A stretch of DNA of 64,000 bases. Origin: Gilliamella apis (GTDB taxonomy: Bacteria > Pseudomonadota > Gammaproteobacteria > Enterobacterales > Orbaceae). The position numbers and the translations under genes are program-made. Within the stretch, counting starts at the first letter, position 1, and each line of letters starts with the position of its first letter. Positions 39,808 to 50,206 of this stretch are shown piece after piece. The stretch spans positions 83,686 to 147,685 of the forward strand of contig NZ_NASD01000005.1 in assembly GCF_002142155.1 (NCBI RefSeq), in the 5' to 3' direction. The notes under the pieces are model-generated. The model was not told where the DNA came from. It saw nothing but the letters and a program-made list of their open reading frames with translations, and searched no databases.

Positions 39808-39848
39808 CTAACTATATATCAACTTATATATCAACTAGTGATTGCTCA

Positions 39849-39888
39849 AAACCATTGATTCAGTTGTTATCAATGGTTTATATTTTTT
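39849..39888 (+). terminator. Terminator after mntH
   Basis: Perfect 11-bp stem AAACCATTGAT / ATCAATGGTTT, loop of 9, then ATATTTTTT. Confidence 0.9.
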
Positions 39889-40027
39889 CTTATCAATTGA
39901 TGACACACTTTTATTGATTTGCTCAGTTATTAAGCAAAAGGATCCGTTTTAAAAACTAGGTAAAATCTAGATAGCAACGTAATTCTAGTTAAAATAATAA
40001 AATTAAATCGTAATTTTATTTAAAAAG

Positions 40028-40043
40028 CTGTATTTATTTACAG
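40028..40043. promoter_or_regulatory. LexA (SOS) box upstream of recN
   Basis: CTGTATTTATTTACAG is a perfect CTGT-N8-ACAG SOS box with an AT-rich centre, 60 bases before the recN start. TATACT at 40056-40061 is a likely -10, so LexA would cover the -35 region. Confidence 0.85.
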
Positions 40044-40102
40044 TGTTTTTGTTGATATACTCGTACTAATTTTAATCAGCTGCATGTGTTTATTTAATTA
40101 TT

Positions 40103-41764
40103 ATGATAACTCAACTTACTATTAATAATTTTGCTATTGTCGATCAGTTGTTAGTTGATTTTACAACAGGGATGACCGCAATTACAGGGGAAACTGGGGC
40201 CGGTAAATCGATTGCGATTGATGCCTTAGGACTATGTTTAGGTAATCGTTCTGATGCCTCTGCCATTCGTAATGGTGCGGAAAGGGTAGATATTTCAGCT
40301 AGCTTCGTACTTGATGACACGCCAGCGGCATATGCATGGTTAACTGAAAATCAACTTGATGAAGGTAATGACTGTATTTTACGACGAGTTATCAATCAAG
40401 ATGGGCGTTCTAAAGCATTTATTAATGGTCGAGCTGTACCGATTTCACAATTAAAAGATTTAGGACAGATGCTAATTCAAATTCATGGCCAACATGAACA
40501 TCAGCGTTTGTTAAAAAGTGATTATCAACAAATATTACTTAATCACTATATGCATGAACCGAACTTATTATCGCAAATGCAACAGGCCTATAAGCAATGG
40601 AAAACGGCTAGCCAAGCTTATCAACAATATCAATCCTCAAAACAAGAGCGCGATGCACATATTCAATTATTGCAATATCAGTTAAAAGAGTTAAATGAAT
40701 TTTCGCCGATTGAAGGAGAATATCAACAAATTGATGAAGAATATAAAAAGTTAGCCAATAGTGAACAGCTAATTAGTCTTAGCCAACAATCGATGATGTT
40801 ACTCGACGAAGCTGATGAGTACAATGTAAGTAATATGCTTAATAGTGTTAAACATATTATTAATGATTTAGCTGGGTTAGATCCATCTTTAAATAATGTT
40901 TCAGCAATGCTAGAAGAAGCCACTATTCAAATTAAAGAAGCTTGCTATGAATTACGTCATTATAGTGAAAGTTTAGAGTTGGATCCGGCAAGAGTGATGC
41001 AACTTGAACAACGCTTATCAAAACAGATCGCTTTAGCTCGTAAGCACCATGTGTCACCAGAAGCATTACCTGAATTACATCAGAGCTTACTTAATGAATT
41101 TAAACAGATTAATCAGCAAGATGAACAAGGTGAACAGTTAAAAGAGCAGATCAAAAAATATCAACAAATTGCCGTAGAATTAGCAACTAAATTACACCAA
41201 AAACGCTTAACAGCTAGCAAAACATTAGCTAAAAACGTATCGGCTACTATGCATGAATTATCTATGCCAAATGGTGATTTCAGTATTGATATAACATTCG
41301 ATGAAAACCGCTTGAGTGAAGATGGTGCAGATCAGGTATCTTTTTTAGTTAGTACTAATGCAGGGCAAATTGCACAACCTTTGGCTAAAGTCGCATCTGG
41401 CGGTGAATTATCTCGTATAGCGTTAGCTATACAAGTTTTAACTGCACAAAAAATGGACACACCGGCACTGATTTTTGATGAAATTGATGTTGGTATTAGC
41501 GGGCCTACTGCCGCTAAGGTGGGACAGTTATTAAGACAACTTGGTGAATCAACTCAAGTTATTACTGTGACACATTTGCCACAAGTTGCTGGTCAAGCTA
41601 ATCAACACTATTTTGTAAGTAAACAAACCAATGGCAAACAGACCGCTACTGATATGCAAAGATTAGATAAAAATGGTCGTTTAAATGAACTAGCTAGGTT
41701 ATTGGGCGGTGATAAAATCACAGATGCAACATTAGCCAATGCGAAAGAGTTACTTATTATCTAA
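40103..41764 (+). CDS. recN: RecN, SMC-like DNA repair ATPase
   Basis: 553 residues, as in E. coli. Walker A GETGAGKS at about 29-36, a long Gln/Glu-rich coiled coil (about 150-370), and the C-terminal ABC signature [14 protein letters not shown] with Walker [15 protein letters not shown]. It helps repair double-strand breaks. The SOS box upstream shows LexA control. Confidence 0.96.
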   Translation: MITQLTINNFAIVDQLLVDFTTGMTAITGETGAGKSIAIDALGLCLGNRSDASAIRNGAERVDISASFVLDDTPAAYAWLTENQLDEGNDCILRRVINQDGRSKAFINGRAVPISQLKDLGQMLIQIHGQHEHQRLLKSDYQQILLNHYMHEPNLLSQMQQAYKQWKTASQAYQQYQSSKQERDAHIQLLQYQLKELNEFSPIEGEYQQIDEEYKKLANSEQLISLSQQSMMLLDEADEYNVSNMLNSVKHIINDLAGLDPSLNNVSAMLEEATIQIKEACYELRHYSESLELDPARVMQLEQRLSKQIALARKHHVSPEALPELHQSLLNEFKQINQQDEQGEQLKEQIKKYQQIAVELATKLHQKRLTASKTLAKNVSATMHELSMPNGDFSIDITFDENRLSEDGADQVSFLVSTNAGQIAQPLAKVASGGELSRIALAIQVLTAQKMDTPALIFDEIDVGISGPTAAKVGQLLRQLGESTQVITVTHLPQVAGQANQHYFVSKQTNGKQTATDMQRLDKNGRLNELARLLGGDKITDATLANAKELLII

Positions 41765-41817
41765 TTTAATTATGGTAAAATAACGACTTTAATTTTGGAC
41801 TGAGGATAGCTAGAATC

Positions 41818-43044
41818 ATGAGCTTATCTGGTAAAAATATTTTATTAGGCATAACGGGTGGCATTGCTGCTTATAAATGTCCAGATCTTGTCCGCCATTT
41901 AAAAAAGGCTGGTGCGCAAGTACGAGTTGTATTGACCGAGTCCGCTAGTCATTTTGTCGCACCGATGACGTTACAAGCGGTATCTGGTAATGCAGTATCA
42001 AAAGAGTTATTCGATCCTACAGCTGAACTCTCAATGAGCCATATTGAATTAGCTAAATGGGCTGATTTAGTATTAATTGCCCCGGCTACAGCGAATATTA
42101 TTGCTAAGATGGCAAATGGTATTGCCGATGATCTGTTATCGACGATGTGCCTTGCGACGCCAGCCAAAATTGTTATCGCACCAGCAATGAATCAACAGAT
42201 GTATAAAGCTGCCGCAACGCAGCAAAATTTAGCGACATTAGAATCACGCAATACGTTAATTTTAGGTCCAGATGAGGGTTTTCAAGCGTGTGGTGATATT
42301 GGTCCTGGTCGCATGGTTGAACCGACAACTATCGTTGAAAGTATTAATAACTATTTTCAAGCTAATTCCGAACTTGCTGGAACTACCATTACCATCACTG
42401 CAGGCCCTACCATTGAAGAGCTTGATCCAGTACGTTATATCAGTAATTATAGTTCTGGTAAAATGGGCTTTGCCATTGCAAAAGCAGCGGCCGAAATGGG
42501 AGCAACAGTGAACTTAATTAGCGGTCCAGTTAATTTAACAACACCTGATAATGTTAATCGCATTAATGTAAAAAGTGCTAAACAGATGTATGATGAGGCA
42601 TTGGTTTTGGCGAAGAAATCTACGATTTTTATCTCTTGTGCCGCTGTTGCTGATTATCGGGCTGAGACTATTGCTAAGAATAAAATTAAAAAAACTGATG
42701 ATAGCAATGAGCTTGTGATTAAATTAGTTAAAAATCCGGATATTGTTGCCAGTATTGCTGGATTAAAAGAATACCGTCCATTTGTCGTTGGTTTTGCCGC
42801 TGAAACGAATGATGTAAAGGCCTATGCCCTTAAAAAATTGACCACAAAAAATTTAGATTTAATTTGTGCTAACGATGTGTCAGACCAGAATATAGGTTTT
42901 AACTCTGATCAAAATGCATTAACCCTTTATTGGCAAAATGGCGAACAAACGTTACCATTAAGCAGTAAACAACAATTAGCAAAACAGTTACTTCAAGCAG
43001 TTATAACACGATATAAAGCGAGTCATGATGAAAAGAAAAATTGA
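41818..43044 (+). CDS. coaBC: Phosphopantothenoylcysteine decarboxylase / synthase
   Basis: 408 residues. The N-terminal flavoprotein decarboxylase (about 1-185: [14 protein letters not shown], active-site His in [20 protein letters not shown]) is fused to the C-terminal CTP-dependent synthase (about 190-405: [21 protein letters not shown]). Two consecutive steps of coenzyme A synthesis. Overlaps dut by about 17 bases, the dfp-dut-slmA order of E. coli. Confidence 0.96.
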   Translation: MSLSGKNILLGITGGIAAYKCPDLVRHLKKAGAQVRVVLTESASHFVAPMTLQAVSGNAVSKELFDPTAELSMSHIELAKWADLVLIAPATANIIAKMANGIADDLLSTMCLATPAKIVIAPAMNQQMYKAAATQQNLATLESRNTLILGPDEGFQACGDIGPGRMVEPTTIVESINNYFQANSELAGTTITITAGPTIEELDPVRYISNYSSGKMGFAIAKAAAEMGATVNLISGPVNLTTPDNVNRINVKSAKQMYDEALVLAKKSTIFISCAAVADYRAETIAKNKIKKTDDSNELVIKLVKNPDIVASIAGLKEYRPFVVGFAAETNDVKAYALKKLTTKNLDLICANDVSDQNIGFNSDQNALTLYWQNGEQTLPLSSKQQLAKQLLQAVITRYKASHDEKKN

Positions 43045-43486
43045 TATTAAAGTATTAGATAAACGTTTAGGTAATGAGTTTCCACTACCAACTTATGCAA
43101 CCGAAGGTTCAGCTGGTATCGATTTAAGAGCAATGTTTGATAAAACTACCGAAATTAAACCTGGTGAAACGATTTTAACCCCAACTGGTTTATCTATGCA
43201 TATTGCTGATCCTAGCTTAGCTGCATTAGTGTTACCTCGTTCAGGACTTGGTTCAAAAAATGGTATTGTTCTTGGTAATTTAGTTGGTTTAATTGATTCT
43301 GATTATCAAGGTCAATTATTTGTGCCAGTTTGGAATCGAAGCCAAACTCCATTTGTTATTGAACCGGGCGATAGAATTGCGCAATTAATTATTGTGCCAG
43401 TCGTGCAAGCTGAATTTAATATTGTTGATGATTTTGTTGAATCAACACGCGGTGAAGGTGGATTTGGGCATTCAGGTAAGAAATAA
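43028..43486 (+). CDS. dut: dUTP pyrophosphatase
   Basis: 152 residues from the ATG at 43028 (an adjacent ATG at 43025 is also in frame). All trimeric dUTPase motifs: [31 protein letters not shown] and the C-terminal [10 protein letters not shown] arm. It hydrolyses dUTP to dUMP, keeping uracil out of DNA. Starts within the end of coaBC and is followed 2 bases later by slmA. Confidence 0.97.
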   Translation: MKRKIDIKVLDKRLGNEFPLPTYATEGSAGIDLRAMFDKTTEIKPGETILTPTGLSMHIADPSLAALVLPRSGLGSKNGIVLGNLVGLIDSDYQGQLFVPVWNRSQTPFVIEPGDRIAQLIIVPVVQAEFNIVDDFVESTRGEGGFGHSGKK

Positions 43487-43488
43487 TC

Positions 43489-44076
43489 GTGAGTAGCAAA
43501 AATAAAAATCGTAAAGAAGATATACTCCAAGCATTGGCAACTATGCTTGAATCTAATGAAGGTACGCAACGAATCACAACGGCTAAATTAGCTGCAACAG
43601 TTGGTGTTTCTGAAGCTGCATTGTATCGACATTTTCCCAGCAAGACGAAAATGTTTGAGAGCTTAATTGTTTATATTGAAGATATTTTGCTTTCTCGTAT
43701 TAATGTTATTATGCAAGATGAACCGAATACCTTTGTTCGACTGCAACTTATTTTAGCCTTAATACTTGGTTTTTCTGAAAAGAACCCTGGTCTGACTCGT
43801 ATCATGACTGGGCATGCATTAATGTTTGAACAAGAGCAATTGCAAGATCGAATTAGTCAATTATTTGAACGAATCGAAACCCAGATAAAGCAAGTCATAC
43901 GAGAAAGAAAAATTCGTGAAGGTATCGCTTTTACCACTGATGAACGTATTTTGGCTGGTCAGTTACTTGCATTTTGTGAAGGGATGATGGTACGTTATTC
44001 TCGTTCAGGTTTTAAGTATTTACCCACAACAAACTTTGAAACCCGTTGGGCTTTATTAGCAAAACAGTTAGTTTAA
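43489..44076 (+). CDS. slmA: SlmA, nucleoid occlusion factor
   Basis: 195 residues (E. coli 198) with a GTG start. TetR-type helix-turn-helix (about 28-50: [20 protein letters not shown]) and a helical ligand/dimer domain. SlmA binds sites across the chromosome and blocks FtsZ assembly over the nucleoid. The position after dut is conserved with E. coli. Confidence 0.95.
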   Translation: MSSKNKNRKEDILQALATMLESNEGTQRITTAKLAATVGVSEAALYRHFPSKTKMFESLIVYIEDILLSRINVIMQDEPNTFVRLQLILALILGFSEKNPGLTRIMTGHALMFEQEQLQDRISQLFERIETQIKQVIRERKIREGIAFTTDERILAGQLLAFCEGMMVRYSRSGFKYLPTTNFETRWALLAKQLV

Positions 44077-44136
44077 TTCGACTCACTAACAATTATCGTT
44101 CTAACTATTTCTGTTATTGTTACAGAGGATAATTTC

Positions 44137-44973
44137 ATGAATTTTGAAAATATAACCAATCAAATTCTATTCTTTATAGAAAAATATGATGGGGTAGTAT
44201 TAAGTTATGTAGCTCATTTTTGTTTTGCCATTGTTATTTTTCTTATTGGCCGAACCATTGCTAAATTTGTTGCTCGCCAATTAAGAAGAATATTAACCAA
44301 TCGTCATGTTGATCCAACCGTAGTTAAATTTGTTAGTTCGTTATCTTATTACGCCATTATAGTGATGACTTTCGTTGCTGTATTGGGACAACTTGGTGTG
44401 CAAACCGCTTCAATTGTTGCGGTAATCGGTGCGGCAGGCTTGGCGGTAGGTTTAGCTTTGCAAGGGTCGTTGTCGAATTTTGCTGCTGGTGTAATCTTAA
44501 TTATTTTTCGTCCTTTTAAAGTTGGGGAAACCGTGGTTATTAATAACCAAAAAGGGGATATTGATTCAATTCAAATCTTTTCAACCACTATTGTCACCCC
44601 AACAAATGAAGTAGTCGTTATTCCAAATGGCCAAGTAGTTAGTGCCAATATTATTAACTATACCCGTTTGCCGGAAAGACGTTTAGATTTAGTCGTTAAT
44701 GTTGGCTATGATTCAGATATTCAAAAGGTTTATCAAGTTTTAAATCAAGCAGTGAATAAAACGAATAATATCTTAACCAGTAAAGATTCAATTATTCGTT
44801 TGGATTTATTGGATGCTTCATCGATGAATTTTAATGTTTTAGTTTGGACTCTCAATGCCAATTATGGACCAGTTAAAGCTGAATTGCTTGAAAATATTAA
44901 AAATGGCTTAACTGAAAATGGTATTAACATTCCATATCCAACTATGGATGTAAATGTAAACTCTCAATCATAA
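44137..44973 (+). CDS. mscS: Small-conductance mechanosensitive channel
   Basis: 278 residues (E. coli MscS 286). Three membrane helices; the pore-lining TM3 (AVIGAAGLAVGLALQGSLSN) has the Gly/Ala packing pattern. A cytoplasmic beta domain and cage follow (VVIPNGQVVSANIINYT). Opens under hypo-osmotic stress. Confidence 0.94.
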   Translation: MNFENITNQILFFIEKYDGVVLSYVAHFCFAIVIFLIGRTIAKFVARQLRRILTNRHVDPTVVKFVSSLSYYAIIVMTFVAVLGQLGVQTASIVAVIGAAGLAVGLALQGSLSNFAAGVILIIFRPFKVGETVVINNQKGDIDSIQIFSTTIVTPTNEVVVIPNGQVVSANIINYTRLPERRLDLVVNVGYDSDIQKVYQVLNQAVNKTNNILTSKDSIIRLDLLDASSMNFNVLVWTLNANYGPVKAELLENIKNGLTENGINIPYPTMDVNVNSQS

Positions 44974-44983
44974 TATTCAATTA

Positions 44984-45028
44984 TTGTATTCTGTTGCTGG
45001 TGAGCAACGGAATACAACACTTATTTTT
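44984..45028 (+). terminator. Terminator after mscS
   Basis: A 15-bp stem from TTGTATTCTGTTGCT and AGCAACGGAATACAA (one G-T), loop GGTG, then CACTTATTTTT. Confidence 0.85.
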
Positions 45029-45032
45029 GTAG

Positions 45033-45827
45033 TTAGATATCTTGATCCATATTTAATGCTGGTTTATCGCAATCAGGGCAACCAACGATTTTAGCTGGCA
45101 CACCTGCCACAGTAGTATGTTCCGGTACTGGTTCTAAAACTACTGAACCGGCACCAATTTTAGCGCCTTTACCAATTTCAATATTCCCTAAAATTGTCGA
45201 ATGGGCACCAATCATAACGCCTTCACGAATTTTCGGATGACGATCGCCATTTTCTTTACCGGTGCCCCCTAAAGTGACTGATTGTAGGATAGAGACATCA
45301 TTTTCAATGACTACCGTTTCACCAATGACAATACCTGTTGCATGGTCAAACATAACACCACAACCAATTTGGGCTGCTGGATGAATATCAACACCAAAAA
45401 CAATGGCAATTTGGCTTTGTAAGAAGGTTGCTAAAGATTTACGATCTTGTTTCCAAAGCCAGTGTGCAATTCGATAAGCTTGTAATGAAAGGAATCCTTT
45501 ATAATAGAGCAATGGCGTTGAATAGTAATTAGTGGCTGGGTCACGAACGTACACTGCAAGAATATCAGTAATGGCGGCATGGATAATATTATCATCAGCC
45601 TGATAAGCTTGTCTGGCTATCTCGCGGATTTCAATTGCAGGTACAACTTGGGTGGCAAGTTTATTGGCTAAAATGTAACTTAAGGCACTACCTAGATTTT
45701 CATGATTAAGTAACGTTGCATGGAAATAACTCGCTAACATTGGTTCACTTTCAACCAGCTTCGATGCTTCTTGTCGAATTGTTTGCCACAACATAGCTGG
45801 TTTAACAAATTTTTTGCTTGTATTCAC
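45033..45827 (-). CDS. cysE: Serine O-acetyltransferase
   Basis: 264 residues (E. coli 273) with a GTG start (AGG 8 bases upstream). An N-terminal helical domain and a left-handed beta-helix (about 145-240) with DIHPAAQIG, FDHATGIVIGE (catalytic His) and TLGGTGKENGDRHPKI. It makes O-acetylserine, the first step of cysteine synthesis. Monocistronic. Confidence 0.96.
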   Translation of the reverse strand: MNTSKKFVKPAMLWQTIRQEASKLVESEPMLASYFHATLLNHENLGSALSYILANKLATQVVPAIEIREIARQAYQADDNIIHAAITDILAVYVRDPATNYYSTPLLYYKGFLSLQAYRIAHWLWKQDRKSLATFLQSQIAIVFGVDIHPAAQIGCGVMFDHATGIVIGETVVIENDVSILQSVTLGGTGKENGDRHPKIREGVMIGAHSTILGNIEIGKGAKIGAGSVVLEPVPEHTTVAGVPAKIVGCPDCDKPALNMDQDI

Positions 45828-45930
45828 GCCAAATACCTATATAGATTTAAACATTAGTCATAATATTTAGTATTGTTTCGCAAACAAAGGATAGACGCAA
45901 GCTTTAATAGACAAACAGATGATAATTTGT

Positions 45931-45957
45931 GAAATGGGAACCCGCAGTTCCCATTTC
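45931..45957 (-). terminator. Hairpin downstream of cscB
   Basis: Perfect 11-bp stem GAAATGGGAAC / GTTCCCATTTC, loop of 5. The T tract is poor on both strands, so termination is plausible but not certain. Confidence 0.5.
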
Positions 45958-45975
45958 TATTCAATTATTGAATTA

Positions 45976-47220
45976 TTATTGATTATTTGCTTGTTTATTA
46001 TCACTTAAAGTAAATATTGCGATGCATGAAATGATTAGCACGATACTAGCTAGTATATAAAAAGTCGTTGAATAACCATGATTATCAAATAATTTACCCA
46101 CAGGTTTTGACAACACAATAACCCCTAAATTTGATGAAATATTAAAACCAACCAAATAAAGTGTTGCTGAAAGTCTGGCATCGAAATTAGCTACAATATA
46201 TTTGAACATTGCCAAAATAAATAGTGGAATTTCAATTGCATGAAATAGTTTGACCAAAGAGATTAGATAGACATTATCTAAGCTTGCTGATAAACCTATT
46301 CGACAAATCATAACTAATGCCGCCACTAATAGTGATTTTTTAGCTCCCAATTTATTAATAAAATAAGGTGCAATAATCATACAACTTGCTTCAAGAAAAA
46401 CTTGGAATGAATTTAAATAACCATAAATTTTATAACCGGTTTCCTCTTTTTCGAAAAAACTGGTGTAAAAATTCGGAAATAGCTGTTGATCATAAATGGT
46501 ATAAAAACTGAAAGTACCAATAATAAAGACAACAAATAGCCAAAATTTACGAAGAGCAAAAAGTGATAATATTTCACTGATTGTAGGAATATTTGGCTTC
46601 GGTACTATTATTTGCGGTGTGTTATTGCTTACCGATAATTTTTGTGTAGGTTTAAAAAATAAATTGATGATGAAATAGATAGCTGCGACGCCAGAAGCGA
46701 GCCAAAAGTTAATATGTGGATCAATGCCAAATGAAAGACCAGCAACAAGAGTCGCAGCAGCATAGCCAAATGAGCCCCAAAATCTTGCTGGGCCAAATTC
46801 AAAGTTACATAAACGACTTATCCGCTCGATAAATGAGTCAATTAAGGCACTGCCAGATATAAAGCCTGCACTTAATACCGGTGCTCCGATACAAACACCT
46901 AATATAAAATCCTGCCTTAATAGAGGTTCATAAACATAAATCAAAAAAGGGCCAATCAGTATCATCATGATACTTTGAAAAGTAACAACCGCTTTTCCTA
47001 TCTGTAATTTATCTTGAATGAAACCGTAAAAGATCATAAAAAACATGGCTGCAGCCGAATTAGCTGCATACACAACCCCTAGTTGTTCTCCGGATAATCC
47101 AATTTTGCTTTTAAGCCAAATCGCATAAAAAGACCACCAAAGCGACCATGCAGCATAAAAGGTAATAAGATAGCCTGATGAGAACCAATAATTTTTATTT
47201 TTTATCATATCTATATTCAT
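45976..47220 (-). CDS. cscB: Sucrose:proton symporter
   Basis: 414 residues (E. coli CscB 415), an MFS oligosaccharide:H+ symporter with twelve membrane segments. Strong match to CscB: WSLWWSFYAIWLKSKIGL, MIFYGFIQDKL, FEFGPARFWGSFGYA, FYTIYDQQLFPNFY and GYLNSFQVFLEA. LacY and RafB are relatives, but the neighbouring sucrose hydrolase and fructokinase make sucrose the substrate. Divergent from cscR across shared operators. Confidence 0.93.
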   Translation of the reverse strand: MNIDMIKNKNYWFSSGYLITFYAAWSLWWSFYAIWLKSKIGLSGEQLGVVYAANSAAAMFFMIFYGFIQDKLQIGKAVVTFQSIMMILIGPFLIYVYEPLLRQDFILGVCIGAPVLSAGFISGSALIDSFIERISRLCNFEFGPARFWGSFGYAAATLVAGLSFGIDPHINFWLASGVAAIYFIINLFFKPTQKLSVSNNTPQIIVPKPNIPTISEILSLFALRKFWLFVVFIIGTFSFYTIYDQQLFPNFYTSFFEKEETGYKIYGYLNSFQVFLEASCMIIAPYFINKLGAKKSLLVAALVMICRIGLSASLDNVYLISLVKLFHAIEIPLFILAMFKYIVANFDARLSATLYLVGFNISSNLGVIVLSKPVGKLFDNHGYSTTFYILASIVLIISCIAIFTLSDNKQANNQ

Positions 47221-47245
47221 TTTTTAGTCTCTTCTATTGGGTAGT

Positions 47246-47270
47246 TTAACGTTAACATGTTAATGTTAAC
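47246..47270. promoter_or_regulatory. CscR operator pair between cscB and cscR
   Basis: TTAACGTTAA (47246-47255) is a perfect 10-base palindrome with a central CG, as in LacI-family operators. It overlaps GTTAACAT-N4-ATGTTAAC (47251-47270). The same TTAACGTTAA core recurs at the cscA-cscK promoters. Confidence 0.75.
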
Positions 47271-47412
47271 ATTATTGTCATAATTGAAATAAAATAGATA
47301 CAATCAGATCTCATAAATGTTACTTTCCTCACACTTTTTATCATTTTTATTTGTGGTATCATCACACTAACTAAATATTAATTATTTTTATGCTGAGTAA
47401 AAGGATCCAACT

Positions 47413-48417
47413 ATGGCTTCACTAAAGGATGTGGCTAAACTGGCATCTGTTTCATTGATGACAGTGTCTAGAGCGATTAATAATCCTGAAAAATTAAATA
47501 AACAAACTTATAAAAAAGTGAAGAAAGCTATTGAAGAATTGAATTATGTGCCCGATTTATCGGCACGTAAAATTCGAGGTGATAATTCAGGACCACATGC
47601 TATTGGTGTGCTGGCATTAGAAACGGCAACGACACCATTTTCAGTTGAATTACTTCAGGCAATAGAAAAAACGGCACAGCAACATGGTTGGAATACATTT
47701 ATTGTCAATTTATTTGATGATAAAGATGCTGATCATGCGATTAATACGCTTTTATCTTATCGGCCTAATGGTATTATTTATACCACAATGGGATTAAGAA
47801 AAGTTGAATTACCTGAAAAACTATTAGGTAAGAATCTAGTATTAGCCAATTGTATTAGTGATTCAGAACAACTTGCTTGTTACATTCCTGATGATTATTC
47901 TGGTCAGTATCAAGCCATGCAAAACGTGATCAACAAAGGCTATAAAAAACCACTTTGCATCTATTTATCAGAAAATACTTTAGCTGGTAAAATTAGACGT
48001 AAAGCGGTTGAACAAGCATGGCTAGATGCAGGTAATGATTTAGCGGATATCAAAAGCTATCATACGTCTATATCCCCTGATAATCTTGCGTTAGAGTATA
48101 TGATGACGGTAGAGATCTTAGCAAAACATTGTATTAAAAAACCTGATTTTGACGTATTGATCTGCGGTAATGATCGCATAGCTTTTGTTGCATATCAATT
48201 TTTACTTAGCAAAGGGTTTCATATACCAAAGGATATCGCCGTTCTTGGGTATGATAATATGGTTGGCACTGGTGAGCTTTTTTATCCTGCACTGACTACC
48301 GTGCAATTACCTCATTACGAAATAGGACAAGCCGCTGCATTACATATCATTAATGGCCTAAGCGAAAAAAATGTCACGCATATCCCATCGCCTTATTTAG
48401 CACGAGAATCTGTCTAG
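47413..48417 (+). CDS. cscR: CscR, LacI-family repressor of the sucrose locus
   Basis: 334 residues. N-terminal LacI helix-turn-helix (about 1-50: SLKDVAKLASVSLMTVSRAI), hinge helix (LSARKIRG) and a periplasmic-binding-like sensor domain. It sits inside the sucrose gene cluster, and the locus carries at least four LacI-type CG-centred palindromes. Effector is probably sucrose or fructose, by analogy to E. coli CscR. Confidence 0.88.
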   Translation: MASLKDVAKLASVSLMTVSRAINNPEKLNKQTYKKVKKAIEELNYVPDLSARKIRGDNSGPHAIGVLALETATTPFSVELLQAIEKTAQQHGWNTFIVNLFDDKDADHAINTLLSYRPNGIIYTTMGLRKVELPEKLLGKNLVLANCISDSEQLACYIPDDYSGQYQAMQNVINKGYKKPLCIYLSENTLAGKIRRKAVEQAWLDAGNDLADIKSYHTSISPDNLALEYMMTVEILAKHCIKKPDFDVLICGNDRIAFVAYQFLLSKGFHIPKDIAVLGYDNMVGTGELFYPALTTVQLPHYEIGQAAALHIINGLSEKNVTHIPSPYLARESV

Positions 48418-48422
48418 AGTAA

Positions 48423-48449
48423 AAAAACCACCATAATATGGTGGTTTTT
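48423..48449. terminator. Bidirectional terminator between cscR and cscA
   Basis: CCACCAT / ATGGTGG stem with a 3-base loop, A/T tracts on both sides, between convergent genes. Confidence 0.88.
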
Positions 48450-48457
48450 ATTATCAA

Positions 48458-49927
48458 TTATTGATAAATAGATTTTAATTGCCAGCTTTCTAATTTGCTA
48501 ATTCTTGCTTGTCCATTTTCAGCAAATAAATTAATTAAACGTGTAGCTGGTAATTTTGGATAAATACGGCTTGAAAGACTATATAAATCTTTGTTGACGA
48601 AAACCTCGACTGATGATGCATCCACAAAAATATGCAATGTTACTTTTTTGTTTCTTGGTAATGGCACGCTGCGATAACCTTTTAAATCGAGTCCAGAAAG
48701 GCTTCGATCAAGAACCAGTCGATTAGATTGCAAGTCAATATACAATAATGTAGCTTGTTTACCATCTGAGGTGGCAGCGAGTTGTAAGCCAAAACGTTCG
48801 GCATTACTATTGGCTAAATCAATTTCAACATTAAGTTCACAACTAATTGACTCGATATCGGTATTTTTTAATTCATTATTTAATGTGATATTGGTTAATA
48901 ATTGCGGTTTTTCTCGCAAAGCTTCAAGTTCTTTTACTGGTCGGTTACGAACTTTGTTTTGGCGGTCTAGGATTAATTCACGTGGTAAAGTAAATGCCCC
49001 CATCCATTTATCGTGTTTACTTGGCATTTTTGACTCCCACATATCCATCCATGCAAATACAATACGGCGACCATCAGCGGCAAGAAATGATTGTGGTGCA
49101 TAAAAATCATGACCAAAATCCATCTCTTGAAATGATTTAATGACGGTAAATGGTTTACCAGGTTGCCAATCGCCAACAATATAACCTGACTGGAATCGAT
49201 TACGATATTGATAACCTTTAGCGTGCATGCCTTGCGGTGAAAACATCAAGATCCATTTATCACCCAATGGGAAAAAGTCAGGACATTCAAGCATATAAAC
49301 ATTAGGATCAATATCACTGATAAGTACTTGATCAAATATCCAATCTTTTAAGTCAGTTGAACGATAAAGCAATACTTGCCCAATGTCATTGGCTTCTCGT
49401 TGCCCAACCACCATCCACCATTTTCCTTGTTGTTGCCAAACTTTAGGATCACGAAAATGCATAATCCCTTCTTTTGGTGTCAGCACAGTACCATGTTTTT
49501 CAAAATGAATACCATCTTTACTGGTAGCAAGACATTGGGTTTCACGAATATGTTCATCATTGCCTTGACCATTTAGCCAGATATGGCCAGTGTAAATTAA
49601 ACACAGTTCATCATTATTATCTACGGCAGAGCCAGAGAAACAGCCGCTTTGGTCATAATCATGATCGGGTGCAATAGCAATGGGTAATCTTCGCCATGTA
49701 ATCAGATCATCACTTACCGCATGACCCCAATGCATCGGCCCCCAATTTTCATCATAAGGATGATGTTGGTAAAAGGCATGATATTGCCCTTTATAATAAA
49801 CTAAACCATTGGGGTCGTTCATCCAGCCAGCTTGCGGTGCTAAATGAAAATGAGGGAAATACTGTTTATTTATTTGTTGTTCTAGTTTTTCTACAGCTTG
49901 GTTTGCTTTATCAATTGCAGTATTCAT
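48458..49927 (-). CDS. cscA: Sucrose hydrolase (invertase, GH32)
   Basis: 489 residues from the ATG at 49927 (SD GAAGG); an in-frame TTG at 49945 lies upstream of the SD. The GH32 five-bladed propeller has nucleophile Asp38 in WMNDPNG, transition-state Asp in HFRDPKVW and acid/base Glu in LECPDFF. A C-terminal beta-sandwich follows (ASSVEVFVNKD). No signal peptide, so sucrose is split inside the cell after CscB uptake. Divergent from cscK. Confidence 0.94.
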   Translation of the reverse strand: MNTAIDKANQAVEKLEQQINKQYFPHFHLAPQAGWMNDPNGLVYYKGQYHAFYQHHPYDENWGPMHWGHAVSDDLITWRRLPIAIAPDHDYDQSGCFSGSAVDNNDELCLIYTGHIWLNGQGNDEHIRETQCLATSKDGIHFEKHGTVLTPKEGIMHFRDPKVWQQQGKWWMVVGQREANDIGQVLLYRSTDLKDWIFDQVLISDIDPNVYMLECPDFFPLGDKWILMFSPQGMHAKGYQYRNRFQSGYIVGDWQPGKPFTVIKSFQEMDFGHDFYAPQSFLAADGRRIVFAWMDMWESKMPSKHDKWMGAFTLPRELILDRQNKVRNRPVKELEALREKPQLLTNITLNNELKNTDIESISCELNVEIDLANSNAERFGLQLAATSDGKQATLLYIDLQSNRLVLDRSLSGLDLKGYRSVPLPRNKKVTLHIFVDASSVEVFVNKDLYSLSSRIYPKLPATRLINLFAENGQARISKLESWQLKSIYQ

Positions 49928-49988
49928 AACATTACCTTCGTTCAAATTGAGTTAAGTTAATATAGTTACATACTACCTTAAAATATTT

Positions 49989-50056
49989 GTTAACGTTAAC
50001 TTATAATAAAATAAACGTTAATTTATGTGATACTAGTCACATATTTTTAACGTTAA
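49989..50056. promoter_or_regulatory. Three CscR operators between cscA and cscK
   Basis: GTTAACGTTAAC at 49989-50000 (perfect), TAAACGTTAA at 50012-50021 (one change) and TTAACGTTAA at 50047-50056 (perfect). They flank a CRP site. The centres are about 22 and 35 bp apart. This explains negative control of both divergent genes. Confidence 0.8.
50026..50041. promoter_or_regulatory. CRP site between cscA and cscK
   Basis: TGTGATACTAGTCACA has both consensus half-sites TGTGA and TCACA with a 6-base spacer, a perfect CRP core. It lies between the CscR operators. Confidence 0.88.
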
Positions 50057-50206
50057 CAATGATTTTTTTTATAAATGATTTAGTTTATTATTAATATTGA
50101 TTATCAGCATATCAATTAATTAGTCATTAATTAACTAATTTAATCGAAAAGTATAGTGCAATAACATTAATCGTGTTACATAGATTCAATCCCTTTTAAC
50201 AATAAT

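Noticed and set aside
47350..47370. CRP-like TGTGG...TCACA between cscB and cscR
   Set aside because: The spacer is 5 rather than 6 bases and the left half-site is imperfect.
49989..50056. Tandem TTAACGTTAA repeats as a CRISPR or iteron array
   Set aside because: Only three short palindromes at unequal spacing in a promoter region; LacI-family operators explain them.
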